Assembly (NCBI RefSeq): GCF_002090115.1
Contig: NZ_BBRK01000006.1
Coordinates: 372,001 to 436,000 of the forward strand
Origin: Demequina sp. NBRC 110054
GTDB lineage: Bacteria; Actinomycetota; Actinomycetes; Actinomycetales; Demequinaceae
Reading direction: 5' to 3'
Length of the DNA stretch: 64,000 nt
Shown here: positions 36,290 to 44,734 of the stretch, in pieces
How the letters are laid out: the number at the start of each line of letters is the position of its first letter
Position numbering within the stretch: position 1 is the stretch's first letter
Notes under the pieces: model-generated
The model's input: only the letters and a program-made list of their open reading frames with translations
Told to the model about the DNA's origin: nothing
Databases searched by the model: none
Translations under genes and position numbers: made by a program

Positions 36290-36417
36290 GGTGGGACAAG
36301 GCTACGTGCGAACGTCGAGGGCGCTCCCCTTGTCCACGGCGACGGCCTCGACGCACCACCCAACCTCTCGCCGCTAGTTTGCGTACTAGTAGTCATGACC
36401 CATGCGAGGAACCTTCC

Positions 36418-36984
36418 ATGAGATGGAGCGCAGTGCTCGACGAGCTGATGCGAGAGCGCGGCTCACGCCTCTACGGCTATGCCTTCGTCCTCACCGGCGA
36501 CAGCGCCGATGCCGAGGACCTGCTTCAGGACGCGCTCGTGAGGACGTTCCGGCGCGGCAGGGCCTCGACCGACCTCAACAGCGCGCACGCCTACGTGAAG
36601 CGCGCGATCACGACGGCCTTCCTCGATGACAGGCGCCGGGCGCGGCGCCGACCCGCGAGGGGACCGGAGGACATCGGCGACCTCGCCGTGGTGCCGGCCG
36701 CCGCGGTCGAGTCCGATAGGACCACGGCAAGCGACGCGACCGCCGATCTTCACGCGGCTCTGCTGACGCTGCCTCCCCGCGAGCGGGCCTGCGTGGTGCT
36801 GCGACACCTCGAGGATCTCTCGGTCCGCAGCATCGCGGGCGAGCTGGACCTCGCGGAGGGCACGGTCAAGCGCTACCTGTCCGACGGCCTCGCACGGCTG
36901 CGCACCACCCACCCCGACCTGGACCCCGGCCACGAACCGGGCGAGACCTCGCCCCTCATCTCCCGTTCCGGAGGACTCTCATGA
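36418..36984 (+). CDS. ECF RNA polymerase sigma factor (SigE-like)
   Basis: Protein of 188 residues with sigma regions 2 and 4 only. Region 2 reads RLYGYAFVLTGDSADAEDLLQDALVRTFRR, and region 4 reads TLPPRERACVVLRHLEDLSVRSIAGELDLAEGTVKRYLSDGLARL. I chose the ATG at 36418, with GAGGA 8 nt upstream. It overlaps the next gene by 4 bp (ATGA), the usual arrangement of a sigma factor and its anti-sigma partner. The partner here is a membrane protein with a transglycosylase domain, suggesting a cell-wall-responsive regulon. Confidence 0.88.
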   Translation: MRWSAVLDELMRERGSRLYGYAFVLTGDSADAEDLLQDALVRTFRRGRASTDLNSAHAYVKRAITTAFLDDRRRARRRPARGPEDIGDLAVVPAAAVESDRTTASDATADLHAALLTLPPRERACVVLRHLEDLSVRSIAGELDLAEGTVKRYLSDGLARLRTTHPDLDPGHEPGETSPLISRSGGLS

Positions 36985-37946
36985 GCACGCTGCACGACGC
37001 GCTGGCACAGATCCAGCATGGCGCGGAGCCTGGCTTCGCCTCGACCCGGCTCGGCACCGACCTGGGCCCCGTGAGGCGCCGGGTCCGCCGCGACAGGGGC
37101 GTCGCATACGCCGCCGGCACCGTCGCCGTCGCGGCAGTCAGCGCGGGAGCGCTGTACGGCTACGACGCGCTGTCGCTCGGCGCGACGTCGGTGGGCCCCG
37201 CGGGCACCGGCACGACCCAGGAGGCGACGTCGCCGTCCCCCACGGCCACGGCATCGTCGCCGGCGGACGGAGGGACGATCCTCCAGGATGAGAATCTCGG
37301 CATCGTCGCGGGCTCCACCGCGTCCGAGGTCGCCTTCGACCTCGCCGAAAGGTTCGACGTGGAATTCCAGGTCGCCTTCGACGCGCTCAAGGACGCCGCA
37401 CCGGAAGGGGATCCGGAGGGCTGGGTCGCGCCCGGGGTCTACGAGCTGCCCGCGGGGTCCACACTCGACGAAGTGGCCGCGCAGATGATCGCGAGCCGTG
37501 AGCCCGATCTCGAGGCCCTCGGCGTGACCGACGAGGACGCCAACCAGGTGCTCACCCTCGCCTCCTTGATCGAGCGTGAGGCGAAGCGCGACGAGGACAG
37601 GGCGATGATCTCCGCGGTGCTTCACAACCGGCTCGAGCAGGACATGGCGCTGCAGCTCGACAGCACGGTCAAGTACCTGAGCGGCGACGAGGAGGTCTTC
37701 ACGAGCGACGAGGAGCGGGAGATCGACTCGCCTTACAACACCTACCTCTACCAGGGACTTCCTCCCGGTCCGATCGCGAACCCCTCGGACGAGTCGATCG
37801 AGGCGGCGCTGGATCCGGCGGACTCAGACGCGCTGTACTTCGTGATGGTGGACCTTGACACCGGCGAGACGCTCTTCGCCTCCGACTACGACGAGCATCT
37901 GGAGAACGTCGCGCTGCTCCAGGAATGGTTCGAGGCGAACGGCTGA
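36981..37946 (+). CDS. Membrane-anchored MltG-type endolytic transglycosylase, possible anti-sigma partner
   Basis: Protein of 321 residues. Residues 1-40 are cytoplasmic and basic (VRRRVRRDRG), 41-62 a transmembrane helix, 63-100 a Ser/Thr/Pro linker. The extracellular part has a small LysM-like region (about 108-175) and a YceG/MltG domain: LASLIEREAKRDED with the predicted catalytic Glu198, LDSTVKYL, and SPYNTYLYQGLPPGPIANPS. MltG cuts nascent glycan strands and ends their growth. The true MltG is larger and lies beside aroE; this copy is instead coupled to an ECF sigma gene. The N-terminus resembles anti-sigma membrane partners in layout only; no zinc motif is present. Confidence 0.8.
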   Translation: MSTLHDALAQIQHGAEPGFASTRLGTDLGPVRRRVRRDRGVAYAAGTVAVAAVSAGALYGYDALSLGATSVGPAGTGTTQEATSPSPTATASSPADGGTILQDENLGIVAGSTASEVAFDLAERFDVEFQVAFDALKDAAPEGDPEGWVAPGVYELPAGSTLDEVAAQMIASREPDLEALGVTDEDANQVLTLASLIEREAKRDEDRAMISAVLHNRLEQDMALQLDSTVKYLSGDEEVFTSDEEREIDSPYNTYLYQGLPPGPIANPSDESIEAALDPADSDALYFVMVDLDTGETLFASDYDEHLENVALLQEWFEANG

Positions 37947-37971
37947 GACGCCTCCCGCGTCCGGCGCCGGC

Positions 37972-39090
37972 TCAGAGCACGCGGACCATCCAGCCGTGCG
38001 CATCCTCGGCGTGACCGAACTGGATGTCCGTGAGCTCCTGCTTGACCCACGTGGCCACGGGCCCGGGCTGGCCGTCGCCCACTTTGAGCGTGAAGTCGTC
38101 CGACTTGAGCTCGGCGACGGGGGTGACGACGGCCGCGGTGCCGCACGCGAACAGCTCGGTGATCGCGCCGGACTCGACCCCCTCGCGGATCTCGTCGAGC
38201 GCGATGTCCCGCTCGCGCACGGGCCGGCCAGCCTCGCCCAGCAGGTGAATGATCGAATCGCGGGTGATACCAGGCAGGATCGTGCCGGATAGCTGCGGCG
38301 TCGCGATCGAGCCGTCGCCGAACACGACCATGAGGTTCATGCCGCCGAACTCCTCGACGTACGCGTCCTCCTTGGCGTCGAGGAACAGCACCTGGCCGCA
38401 GCCGTGCTCCTTGGCCTCCTGCTGAGGAAGCATGCTCGCCGCGTAGTTGCCGGCGGTCTTCGCCTCGCCCGTGCCGCCGAGGTTGGCACGGTGGTAGCCG
38501 CGCGAGACCCAGATCGACACTCCCCCAGCTGCCTGGATGTACGCGCCGACGGGCGACGCCGTGACGACAAGGTCGTACGTGTCCGAGGGCTGCACGAGCA
38601 GGCTCGTCTCGGTCGCCATGAGGAACGGCCGCAGGTACAGCGCGCCGCCCTCCTGCTGCGGCACCCACGTCGCGTCGGCCTGGACCAGTCCGGCCGCGGC
38701 CGCGAGGAAGTCGTCGACCGACAGGGGCGGCATCGCGAGGCGGTAGGCCGAGTCGATCATGCGCTCGGCATTCGCGGTGGGGCGGAAGAGGTGCACAGAG
38801 CCGTCGGGGTGACGGTATGCCTTCATCCCCTCGAAGACCTGCTGGGCGTAGTGGAGCACCGCGGCGCCGGGGTGCATGGGGATCGGGGCCATCGGGACGA
38901 TGCCGCGGTCGCCCCAGCTGCCGCCCTCCCAGGTGGCGCGGGCCATGTGGTCGGTGAAGACCTTGCCGAACACGGGGTTCGCCATGAGCGCGACCCGCTC
39001 CGACTCGCTCGCCGGGTTCGGGTTCTGCGTGAGCGGGAAGGCTTCGCCGGAGAGGATCCGGCCGGTCGGCATCGCGGGGAAGGTCTCCAT
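37972..39090 (-). CDS. ilvE: Branched-chain amino acid aminotransferase, paralogue A
   Basis: Fold-type IV PLP aminotransferase of 372 residues that interconverts Leu/Ile/Val and their keto acids. PLP lysine is in GEAKTAGNYAASMLPQ, with the fold markers YAQQVFEGMKAYRH and FGGMNLMVVFGDGS. A second full-length paralogue (62078-63181) lies near leuB, so this copy may have a distinct role. The ATG at 39090 has no ribosome site but TAGGGT (39097-39102) ends 6 nt upstream, predicting a leaderless message. An internal ATG at 39072 (MPTGRIL) is also possible. Confidence 0.92.
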   Translation of the reverse strand: METFPAMPTGRILSGEAFPLTQNPNPASESERVALMANPVFGKVFTDHMARATWEGGSWGDRGIVPMAPIPMHPGAAVLHYAQQVFEGMKAYRHPDGSVHLFRPTANAERMIDSAYRLAMPPLSVDDFLAAAAGLVQADATWVPQQEGGALYLRPFLMATETSLLVQPSDTYDLVVTASPVGAYIQAAGGVSIWVSRGYHRANLGGTGEAKTAGNYAASMLPQQEAKEHGCGQVLFLDAKEDAYVEEFGGMNLMVVFGDGSIATPQLSGTILPGITRDSIIHLLGEAGRPVRERDIALDEIREGVESGAITELFACGTAAVVTPVAELKSDDFTLKVGDGQPGPVATWVKQELTDIQFGHAEDAHGWMVRVL

Positions 39091-39096
39091 GTCGGC

Positions 39097-39102
39097 ACCC
39101 TA
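39097..39102 (-). promoter_or_regulatory. -10 box of ilvE paralogue A, leaderless
   Basis: TAGGGT on the minus strand, ending exactly 6 nt before the ATG at 39090. No good -35 is seen. Confidence 0.45.
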
Positions 39103-39110
39103 CTCGCGAC

Positions 39111-39719
39111 TCACGGGACCAGGAGCGCCGTCGCCGCCTTCATCGCCATCTCGCCGAGCGCCCTGAGCGCGACGGCGCGGCTGAATGCGACCCGGCCCTC
39201 ACGTGCCTCGTCCGCAAGCAGCGCCTCGAGCCTGGCCCGAGCATCGTCCCCATCCCTGCCGAACGCGTCGTCGAAGGCGGCCAGGAACTGGTCCGCGTCG
39301 ACGACGACCCGCTCCTTGTTGTGGGAGCCATCGGTGAAGACCCCGACCTCCTTGAGGCGCGCGATGAACGCGTCGCGCCAGTACTCGTCCTCGACGTTCA
39401 GGACCGCCTCTCCCCCGCGCGCGAGCGACACGATCCGCACCGCGGAGAGCATGCGCACGAAGCCGGGTTCCGTGTCCTGCGCCATGCGATAGCCGTAGAG
39501 CAGGGACTTCGCCCGCGCGGGCGTGATGCCGAGCCGCTTGGCGGTGACGAAGATCGGGTCGACGTCGTTCACGTAGCCCGCCGCGATGAGCCCCCCGAGC
39601 ACCGCGATGTCGACCTCGCGCTTGGGCACGGAGCCGAACGGGGACCCGCCGAGGCGCGCGAGCACCGAGTCCGCGAAGGCGACCTTCGCGGAATCATCGA
39701 GGGCGTCGAGATCCTTCAT
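39111..39719 (-). CDS. Unknown protein
   Basis: Protein of 202 residues not recognised. It appears mostly helical, with a middle motif GYVNDVDPIFVTAKRLGITPARAKSLLYGYRMAQDTEP that could be a helix-turn-helix, and a later acidic helix region. I chose the ATG at 39719 because AGGAAGG lies 9 nt upstream; an ATG three codons earlier abuts that site. It is upstream of and co-directional with ilvE paralogue A, but the predicted leaderless ilvE promoter lies at its 3' end. Confidence 0.6.
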   Translation of the reverse strand: MKDLDALDDSAKVAFADSVLARLGGSPFGSVPKREVDIAVLGGLIAAGYVNDVDPIFVTAKRLGITPARAKSLLYGYRMAQDTEPGFVRMLSAVRIVSLARGGEAVLNVEDEYWRDAFIARLKEVGVFTDGSHNKERVVVDADQFLAAFDDAFGRDGDDARARLEALLADEAREGRVAFSRAVALRALGEMAMKAATALLVP

Positions 39720-39884
39720 GCGGGCCATCCTTCCTCGTACCTCTGACAGCGGCAACCGTTTCGGGACCCGTGGACAAGGTGCCATCCGCCCCGGCCGTCA
39801 CCGCGCGCCCTGCAGGACGCGGGGGCCGGTGCCATATTGGAACCCTGAGCACACCCGGAGCGCTCACGTCGGAGAGAGGCAGTG

Positions 39885-40241
39885 ATGACTCTGTTGAGGG
39901 CGGAGTTGGTCGATGACCGCAATGCGATCGAGGAGCCCGTCGGGCCCACCAGGTACAGGGCGGAGCTGTGGACGGGCGACGCCCTGACCGGCGCGCTCGA
40001 GTCGTGGGACATCGTCGCGGACAGCGTCGTCGACGCCGTGGCCTGGATGGATGAGCAGGTAGCGACGCGCTGGCCCTGCCGCGGGGTGCTGTCCGTGTCG
40101 CATGCGCTGACCGCGGGCGGGACAGCGTCGCCGAACCCCATCGCGACGCATCGCATCTACGAGGTGTCCAACGCCGCGGACGAGCGCTTCGCGGAGGCGC
40201 CGAAGCCCGCGCGACTGCGCGTCGTGAGGGACGTCGAGTAG
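39885..40241 (+). CDS. Unknown small protein
   Basis: Protein of 118 residues with no recognised domain. It has a short alpha/beta pattern (RYRAELWTGDALTGALESWDIVADSVVDAVAWMDEQV), reminiscent of small proteins of about this size with no assigned role. The ATG at 39885 follows GAGAGG by 5 nt. It is convergent with the LysR gene. Confidence 0.55.
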   Translation: MTLLRAELVDDRNAIEEPVGPTRYRAELWTGDALTGALESWDIVADSVVDAVAWMDEQVATRWPCRGVLSVSHALTAGGTASPNPIATHRIYEVSNAADERFAEAPKPARLRVVRDVE

Positions 40242-40292
40242 CCCGCTGCCCCTCGCTCGGCGGCTTGCCTCGTCCTGGGGCGCCAGCGATGC

Positions 40293-41258
40293 TCAGTCCG
40301 CGGGCGCCGCCTCGGGCACGACCTCCGCGACGACCTCGCGGATCACCGCGGTCGTCGCGTCGAGCGCAGGCGGCAGCGGTGGCCTGCCGAGCGAGACGAG
40401 GCGCAGGGTGCGCGCGGCCCCGTCGATCGGGGTGAGGACCACGTCCGGATGACGGTGCGCCGCAAGCGCGAGGCCCGGCAGCATCGAGACTCCGTGCCCG
40501 ACCGCGATGAGCGCTTGGATGGCCACGAAATCGTCCGACGCGAACTGCACGTGCGGCTCGAAGCCCGCGTCCTCGCACGTGGCGACCAGGTAGCCGCGGC
40601 ATCGTTCGCAGCCGGCCATCCAGTCGTCGTCGGCGAAGTCGGCGAGGCGCCCGATCGCGATACGGGAGCCGAGCGGCTCCCTGCTCGGCTCGAGGGCTGC
40701 GACCGAGTGTCCCGCCTGGCAGTCGGGCCGCGCGGGCGGCGTCACGAGGTACAGCGGGTCCTCGCCGAGCATCTCCGCGGTGATCGCGTCGGACGGCTTC
40801 TCACGCGGGTAGGTGAAGGTGATCGCGAGATCCACCTCGTCGGCCAGCAGCAGCCCCTCCGCCTCGGGCGGCTCGGCCTCGCGGACCTCGAGGGACAGCC
40901 CCGGATGGCGCTCGCGCATCTCGGTGACGATGCGCGGGGCGAGGGTCGCGATGCCCGACGGGAAGATCGCGAGGCGCACGCGGCCGCTCTGGAGAGACAC
41001 GGCCGAGGCGAGCTCGCTGTCGGCCCTCGAGACCAGGCCGAGGATCTCCTCCCCGCGGTCCGCGAGCCGTCGTCCCTCGTCGGTGAGGACCAGGGACCGG
41101 CCGACGCGGCGGAACAGCACCGCGCCCGTCTCGGCCTCGAGCCGCTTGAGATGGTGCGACACGGTGGGCTGCGAGTAGTGAAGCTCGTCAGCGGCGGCGC
41201 TCACCGAGCCCGTGCGCGCGAAGGCGACGAGCGCCTGGAGGCGGGTGAGATCGAGCAT
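40293..41258 (-). CDS. LysR family transcriptional regulator
   Basis: Protein of 321 residues. N-terminal winged helix: LQALVAFARTGSVSAAADELHYSQPTVSHHLKRLEAETGAVLFRRVGR, followed by the two-lobed effector domain. The cysteine pair MAGCERCRGYLVATCEDAG in the effector domain is unusual and could sense redox or metal. It is divergent from the threonine dehydratase gene with an 84-bp gap, the standard layout for a LysR regulator and its target. An ATG at 41267 is an alternative start. Confidence 0.88.
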   Translation of the reverse strand: MLDLTRLQALVAFARTGSVSAAADELHYSQPTVSHHLKRLEAETGAVLFRRVGRSLVLTDEGRRLADRGEEILGLVSRADSELASAVSLQSGRVRLAIFPSGIATLAPRIVTEMRERHPGLSLEVREAEPPEAEGLLLADEVDLAITFTYPREKPSDAITAEMLGEDPLYLVTPPARPDCQAGHSVAALEPSREPLGSRIAIGRLADFADDDWMAGCERCRGYLVATCEDAGFEPHVQFASDDFVAIQALIAVGHGVSMLPGLALAAHRHPDVVLTPIDGAARTLRLVSLGRPPLPPALDATTAVIREVVAEVVPEAAPAD

Positions 41259-41342
41259 GACCCTCATTGTATTGATAACGTCGATGAATTCGCGAGATAA
41301 CATTCATTGGACGTATGGATTCGGGCGCGGCAAGGTGGGCTC
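41259..41342. promoter_or_regulatory. Divergent LysR/dehydratase promoter region
   Basis: The AT-rich gap contains ATTGATAACGTCGATGAATT and ATAACATTCATTGG, with the T-N11-A spacing common in LysR boxes. The exact box cannot be fixed by eye. Confidence 0.35.
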
Positions 41343-42428
41343 ATGGAAACCACCCTTCGCCCCACGACCGACGCGGTCGCGGCCCGCAGCGCCTCTCCCC
41401 TAGCCGGGAGCCAGGCCGCGCAGGCCGTTCGCCCCGGCGCGGCGGCCCAGCGCGGCACCTCGGCCGCTCGCGACCACGGCCTCTCCTTTGAGGGCGTTCT
41501 CGCGGCAGCGGACGTGCTCGCCACCACTCTTCCCCCCACCCCCGCATGGTCGTACCCGCTGCTGAACAGCGCGGCCGGCCGCAAGGTGATCGTGAAGCAC
41601 GAGAACGTGCAGCCAACCGGCGCCTTCAAGGTGCGTGGAGGGCTGAACCTGCTCGCGACGCTAGCCGCTTCTGCGACGTCGCGCGGGCTCGTCACCGTGT
41701 CCACTGGCAACCACGCCCAGTCGCTCGCCTTCGCCTCGCGCAAGCATGGCGTCGCGGCGACGATCGTCATGGCGGCGACGACAGCGCCGTTCAAGGTCGA
41801 GGCGGTCCGCGCACTGGGCGCTCGGGTCGTGCTCGCGGGAGACGACATGGCCGAGGCCGCCGCCGAGGCCGCGGCGCTCGCCGAGAGCGAGGGGCTCTAC
41901 TTCGTGAACCCGGGCGAGGAGCCCGCGATCATTCACGGCCACGCGACGGTGTACCTCGAGCTGCTGACCGCGCACCCGGAGATCGACACGCTCTATGTGC
42001 CGATCGGGTCGGGCTCCGGCGCTGCCGGCGCGGTGCTGGTCCGCGACGCCATCGCCCCGCACGTGAGGGTGGTCGGCGTGCAGGCCGAGGGCGCGCGGGC
42101 CGCCTACGACTCGTGGGCCTCGGGCTCGATCGAGAGCCGACCCATCCACACCTTCGCCTCGGGGCTCGCGACGGGCTCCGGGTTCCACGCGCCGCAATCG
42201 GTGCTGCGCGGAGGGCTTGACGACTTCCTGCTGCTGACGGAGGAGCAGATGCAGGATGCGGTGCGACTGATGGCCGGTGCCGCGCACACGCTGTGCGAGG
42301 GCGCGGGCGCAGCCGGACTTGCAGGGGCCATCGCGGAGGGCGATGGTGGACAGGTATCGACCGCGGCGTTCGCGTGCACGGGCGGCAATGCGAGCGCGGA
42401 CGAGTTCGCGCTCCTCAACCGCGCCTGA
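41343..42428 (+). CDS. Threonine/serine dehydratase family PLP enzyme
   Basis: Fold-type II PLP enzyme of 361 residues. The PLP lysine is in QPTGAFKVRGGLNLL, the substrate loop is VSTGNHAQSLAFA and the phosphate-binding glycines are IGSGSGAAGAV. It deaminates threonine or serine, or a related hydroxy amino acid. It lacks the C-terminal ACT regulatory domain of biosynthetic IlvA, so a catabolic or racemase-like role is more likely. The first 45 residues are an unusual Ala-rich extension, so translation may start later. The divergent LysR probably controls it. Confidence 0.82.
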   Translation: METTLRPTTDAVAARSASPLAGSQAAQAVRPGAAAQRGTSAARDHGLSFEGVLAAADVLATTLPPTPAWSYPLLNSAAGRKVIVKHENVQPTGAFKVRGGLNLLATLAASATSRGLVTVSTGNHAQSLAFASRKHGVAATIVMAATTAPFKVEAVRALGARVVLAGDDMAEAAAEAAALAESEGLYFVNPGEEPAIIHGHATVYLELLTAHPEIDTLYVPIGSGSGAAGAVLVRDAIAPHVRVVGVQAEGARAAYDSWASGSIESRPIHTFASGLATGSGFHAPQSVLRGGLDDFLLLTEEQMQDAVRLMAGAAHTLCEGAGAAGLAGAIAEGDGGQVSTAAFACTGGNASADEFALLNRA

Positions 42429-42458
42429 TCCACACTCCCTGCAGGCGCACCGCAACAC

Positions 42459-42494
42459 CCGGCCGGAGCCGTCGCCCCCGACGGTCCCGGCCGG
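42459..42494. terminator. Hairpin between the dehydratase and MFS genes
   Basis: CCGGCCGG...GCCGTC pairs with GACGGT...CCGGCCGG around a C-rich loop, between two convergent genes. Confidence 0.6.
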
Positions 42495-42540
42495 AGGTGC
42501 ATCCGGGGCCTTTGCACCGCAAGTTCGGCCCGCCCGCGCG

Positions 42541-43983
42541 TCAGTCCGCGAAGTCGACGTCCCTCGTATCCGCTGCGGTAGCGAGCGAGCGGTCCCATAG
42601 CACCAGGGCAAGCACGAGTGTCGAGGCGATCGCGATCACGATGCCGATGCGGTGCAGTCCCGCGTCCGAAGGCACCGCGCCGACGACGATCGCGATGAGC
42701 GCCGACGCGGTCATCGCGCCCACCTGGAGGAACGTCCGCGACAGGCCCGAGGCGATGCCGACCTGACCCACCGGCGCCTGCCGGTACAGCACCGCCTGGT
42801 TGGAGACTGCGATCAGGCCCTGAGGGATCCCGAACAGCGCGACGACCGCGATGACGAGCCACAGCTCGGTCTCGCTATGGAGGAGCCACAGCAGCAGACC
42901 GCCCGCGATCTGGATCGCGGCCGCGATGGCGAGCGCGAGCCGGGGCTTCGGCACGCGCGCGACCATCCGGTTGGCGCCGATCGCGAGCAGCGCCGACGGC
43001 AGCAGCATCCAGCCGACGATGTCGGCGTCGTAGCCACGTGCCTCCTGGAGCCACGGGGAGACGCTGTACATGACCGCGAAGATCCCGATGTAGCTGAGGA
43101 AGAACCGCAGATACGTGCGGCTGAGGGCACCGTTCCTCGCGAGCATCCTCACGTCCACGAAGGGGCGACGGGCGCGGCGCTCCCACAGCACCAGCATCGT
43201 CCCGAAAGCGAGCGCGACGGGGAGCAGGCCCCACAGGCCCTCCTCGATGTCGAGGAGGAAGACCAGGGAGGACACCGTCGTCCCTGCAAACAGGACGATG
43301 CCGGGGATGTCCAGGGCGGCGTGAAGCGGCAGGTCGCGGCGACCAACGCCAGCCGGGCGTGAGCGGTCGGGCGGCAGGTAGCGCAGGGCGAGGGCCGAGA
43401 TGACGAGCGCGGCGGGCACGTTGACCAGGAAGATCGCACGCCAGCTGAAGAAGTGGACGAGCAGCCCACCGAGGACCGGGCCGACGGAGATGGAGACGAG
43501 GCTCGCGAGCGTGAGGGTCGCGAGGAGCGAGTGAGGGGGCTCGCGCTTGAGGCGGGCCTCCTGGTCGGAGATGAGTGCCATCGCGGCGGGGTACTGCGCC
43601 GACGTGCCCAGGCCGATGAGCATGCGCGCGGCGAGCACTCCCCCGAACGTCGGAACGAAGGCGGGGATCAATCCGCCCAGCGCCGCGAACGCGAGGCCGA
43701 GGAGGTAGACGCGGCGCGGGCCGAACAGATCGGCGAGGCGACCCCAGGTCGGCTGGCCGACGCTCGAAACCAGATAGAGGCCCGCTACCAGCCACAATGC
43801 CGTGGCGGTGCTGACGCCCGTGGCCTCCGCGATCGGGACGAGCGCCACCGCGATCATCGTGGTGTTGAGCGGGTTGAGGGCCGGGCCCGTAAGCGCGGCG
43901 AAGGCGAAGCGCGGGCCGAAGCCGGTGCGCTCGGCCCTTTCCTGCGCGCTTCTGTCTCTTGCGGCTTCCTCGGCGGGCGTCAC
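42541..43983 (-). CDS. MFS transporter, EmrB/QacA (DHA2) type
   Basis: Drug-proton antiporter of 480 residues with about 13-14 hydrophobic segments. Loop motif A is GRLADLFGPRRVYLLGL, and helix 5 has the exporter motif SVGPVLGGLLVHFFSWRAIFLVNVP. The start is GTG at 43983, overlapping the marR stop by 4 bp, so the two are coupled. The MarR protein is probably the sensor for its substrate. Substrate unknown. Confidence 0.87.
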   Translation of the reverse strand: MTPAEEAARDRSAQERAERTGFGPRFAFAALTGPALNPLNTTMIAVALVPIAEATGVSTATALWLVAGLYLVSSVGQPTWGRLADLFGPRRVYLLGLAFAALGGLIPAFVPTFGGVLAARMLIGLGTSAQYPAAMALISDQEARLKREPPHSLLATLTLASLVSISVGPVLGGLLVHFFSWRAIFLVNVPAALVISALALRYLPPDRSRPAGVGRRDLPLHAALDIPGIVLFAGTTVSSLVFLLDIEEGLWGLLPVALAFGTMLVLWERRARRPFVDVRMLARNGALSRTYLRFFLSYIGIFAVMYSVSPWLQEARGYDADIVGWMLLPSALLAIGANRMVARVPKPRLALAIAAAIQIAGGLLLWLLHSETELWLVIAVVALFGIPQGLIAVSNQAVLYRQAPVGQVGIASGLSRTFLQVGAMTASALIAIVVGAVPSDAGLHRIGIVIAIASTLVLALVLWDRSLATAADTRDVDFAD

Positions 43984-44420
43984 CTCTCGGCCGCCAACCG
44001 CTCGAGCACCTCCAGGGCACTGTCGAGGGTCGCACGGTCGTCTTTGTCCAGGCGGCTTTCGATGAGGGTGGCCAGCTCGGCGTCGCGCGAGGCGCTGGTG
44101 CGCTCGACGACGGCCCGGCCGACGCGGGTGAGGTTGACGAGCTCGCGGCGCCCGTCGGTGGGATGCGGCTCCTTGGTGACCATGCCGATCGCGGCGAGGC
44201 CGCGGACGATCTCTCCCATCGACTGGGGGCGGACGCGCTCGATCTCGGCGAGCTCGGCGGTGCTGAGCGGGCCCTCTCGTCTCAGGACGAGAAGGACCAC
44301 CTCTTGCGATCTGGTGACCCCTGCAGGCTCGCCGGCCTGGCGCGTGAGGCGCCGGATGCGATTGGTCGCGAGACGGAGGCGGCGGGCGGCCTCGAGCGTC
44401 TCGTCGGGGGTGTCGTTCAT
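43980..44420 (-). CDS. MarR family transcriptional regulator
   Basis: Protein of 146 residues. Winged helix: LSTAELAEIERVRPQSMGEIVRGLAAIGMVTKEPHPTDGRRELVNLT. The ATG at 44420 has a -10 (TACGGT) ending 6 nt upstream and no good ribosome site, so the message is predicted to be leaderless. A 32-bp palindrome on the promoter is the likely operator for autoregulation of the marR-MFS operon. Confidence 0.87.
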   Translation of the reverse strand: MNDTPDETLEAARRLRLATNRIRRLTRQAGEPAGVTRSQEVVLLVLRREGPLSTAELAEIERVRPQSMGEIVRGLAAIGMVTKEPHPTDGRRELVNLTRVGRAVVERTSASRDAELATLIESRLDKDDRATLDSALEVLERLAAER

Positions 44421-44426
44421 GCTTCC

Positions 44427-44469
44427 ACCGTACGACTTCGACAGGCTACCTTGCAAGGAGACCTGTCGA
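44427..44469 (-). promoter_or_regulatory. Promoter and 32-bp operator palindrome of the marR-MFS operon
   Basis: Palindrome 44438-44469: TCGACAGG-N3-CCTTGCAAGG-N3-CCTGTCGA, every arm base paired. On the minus strand it holds the -35 TTGCAA, then an 18-bp spacer, -10 TACGGT (44427-44432) and 6 nt to the ATG at 44420. A repressor on the palindrome would block the -35. Confidence 0.85.
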
Positions 44470-44734
44470 GTTTGCGGTCGCTTGACGATATCAACAGGAA
44501 GCCTGCCAACCTGACGACGCCGAGAGGACTTGACCCAGTTGCGTAGCGTCTTTCCTGGTAATTGCAACTATACGCCCGACAGCTGGAGCCTCCGCCAAGG
44601 CTCGCCGGAGAGCCGCGGCAGGCCATTCTGCCCCGACAGGACGATGCTCCAGCGCCCCCGTCATTGGCACGCCAGCTTGCGACGCGATATTCCAGGTTCT
44701 TGTAAGGAAGTCATCGAGCTGCGAAGCTGCAGCC
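44470..44734. other. Intergenic region before the PUA/EVE-like-HNH gene
   Basis: No supported gene. The base composition falls here, marking the left edge of a less GC-rich patch. A minus-strand frame of 81 codons (44491-44736) has no recognisable product and I do not annotate it. Confidence 0.5.

Noticed and set aside
36981..37946. Housekeeping MltG
   Set aside because: The housekeeping mltG is expected beside alaS/aroE genes; this one is coupled to an ECF sigma gene and its N-terminus is short and basic.
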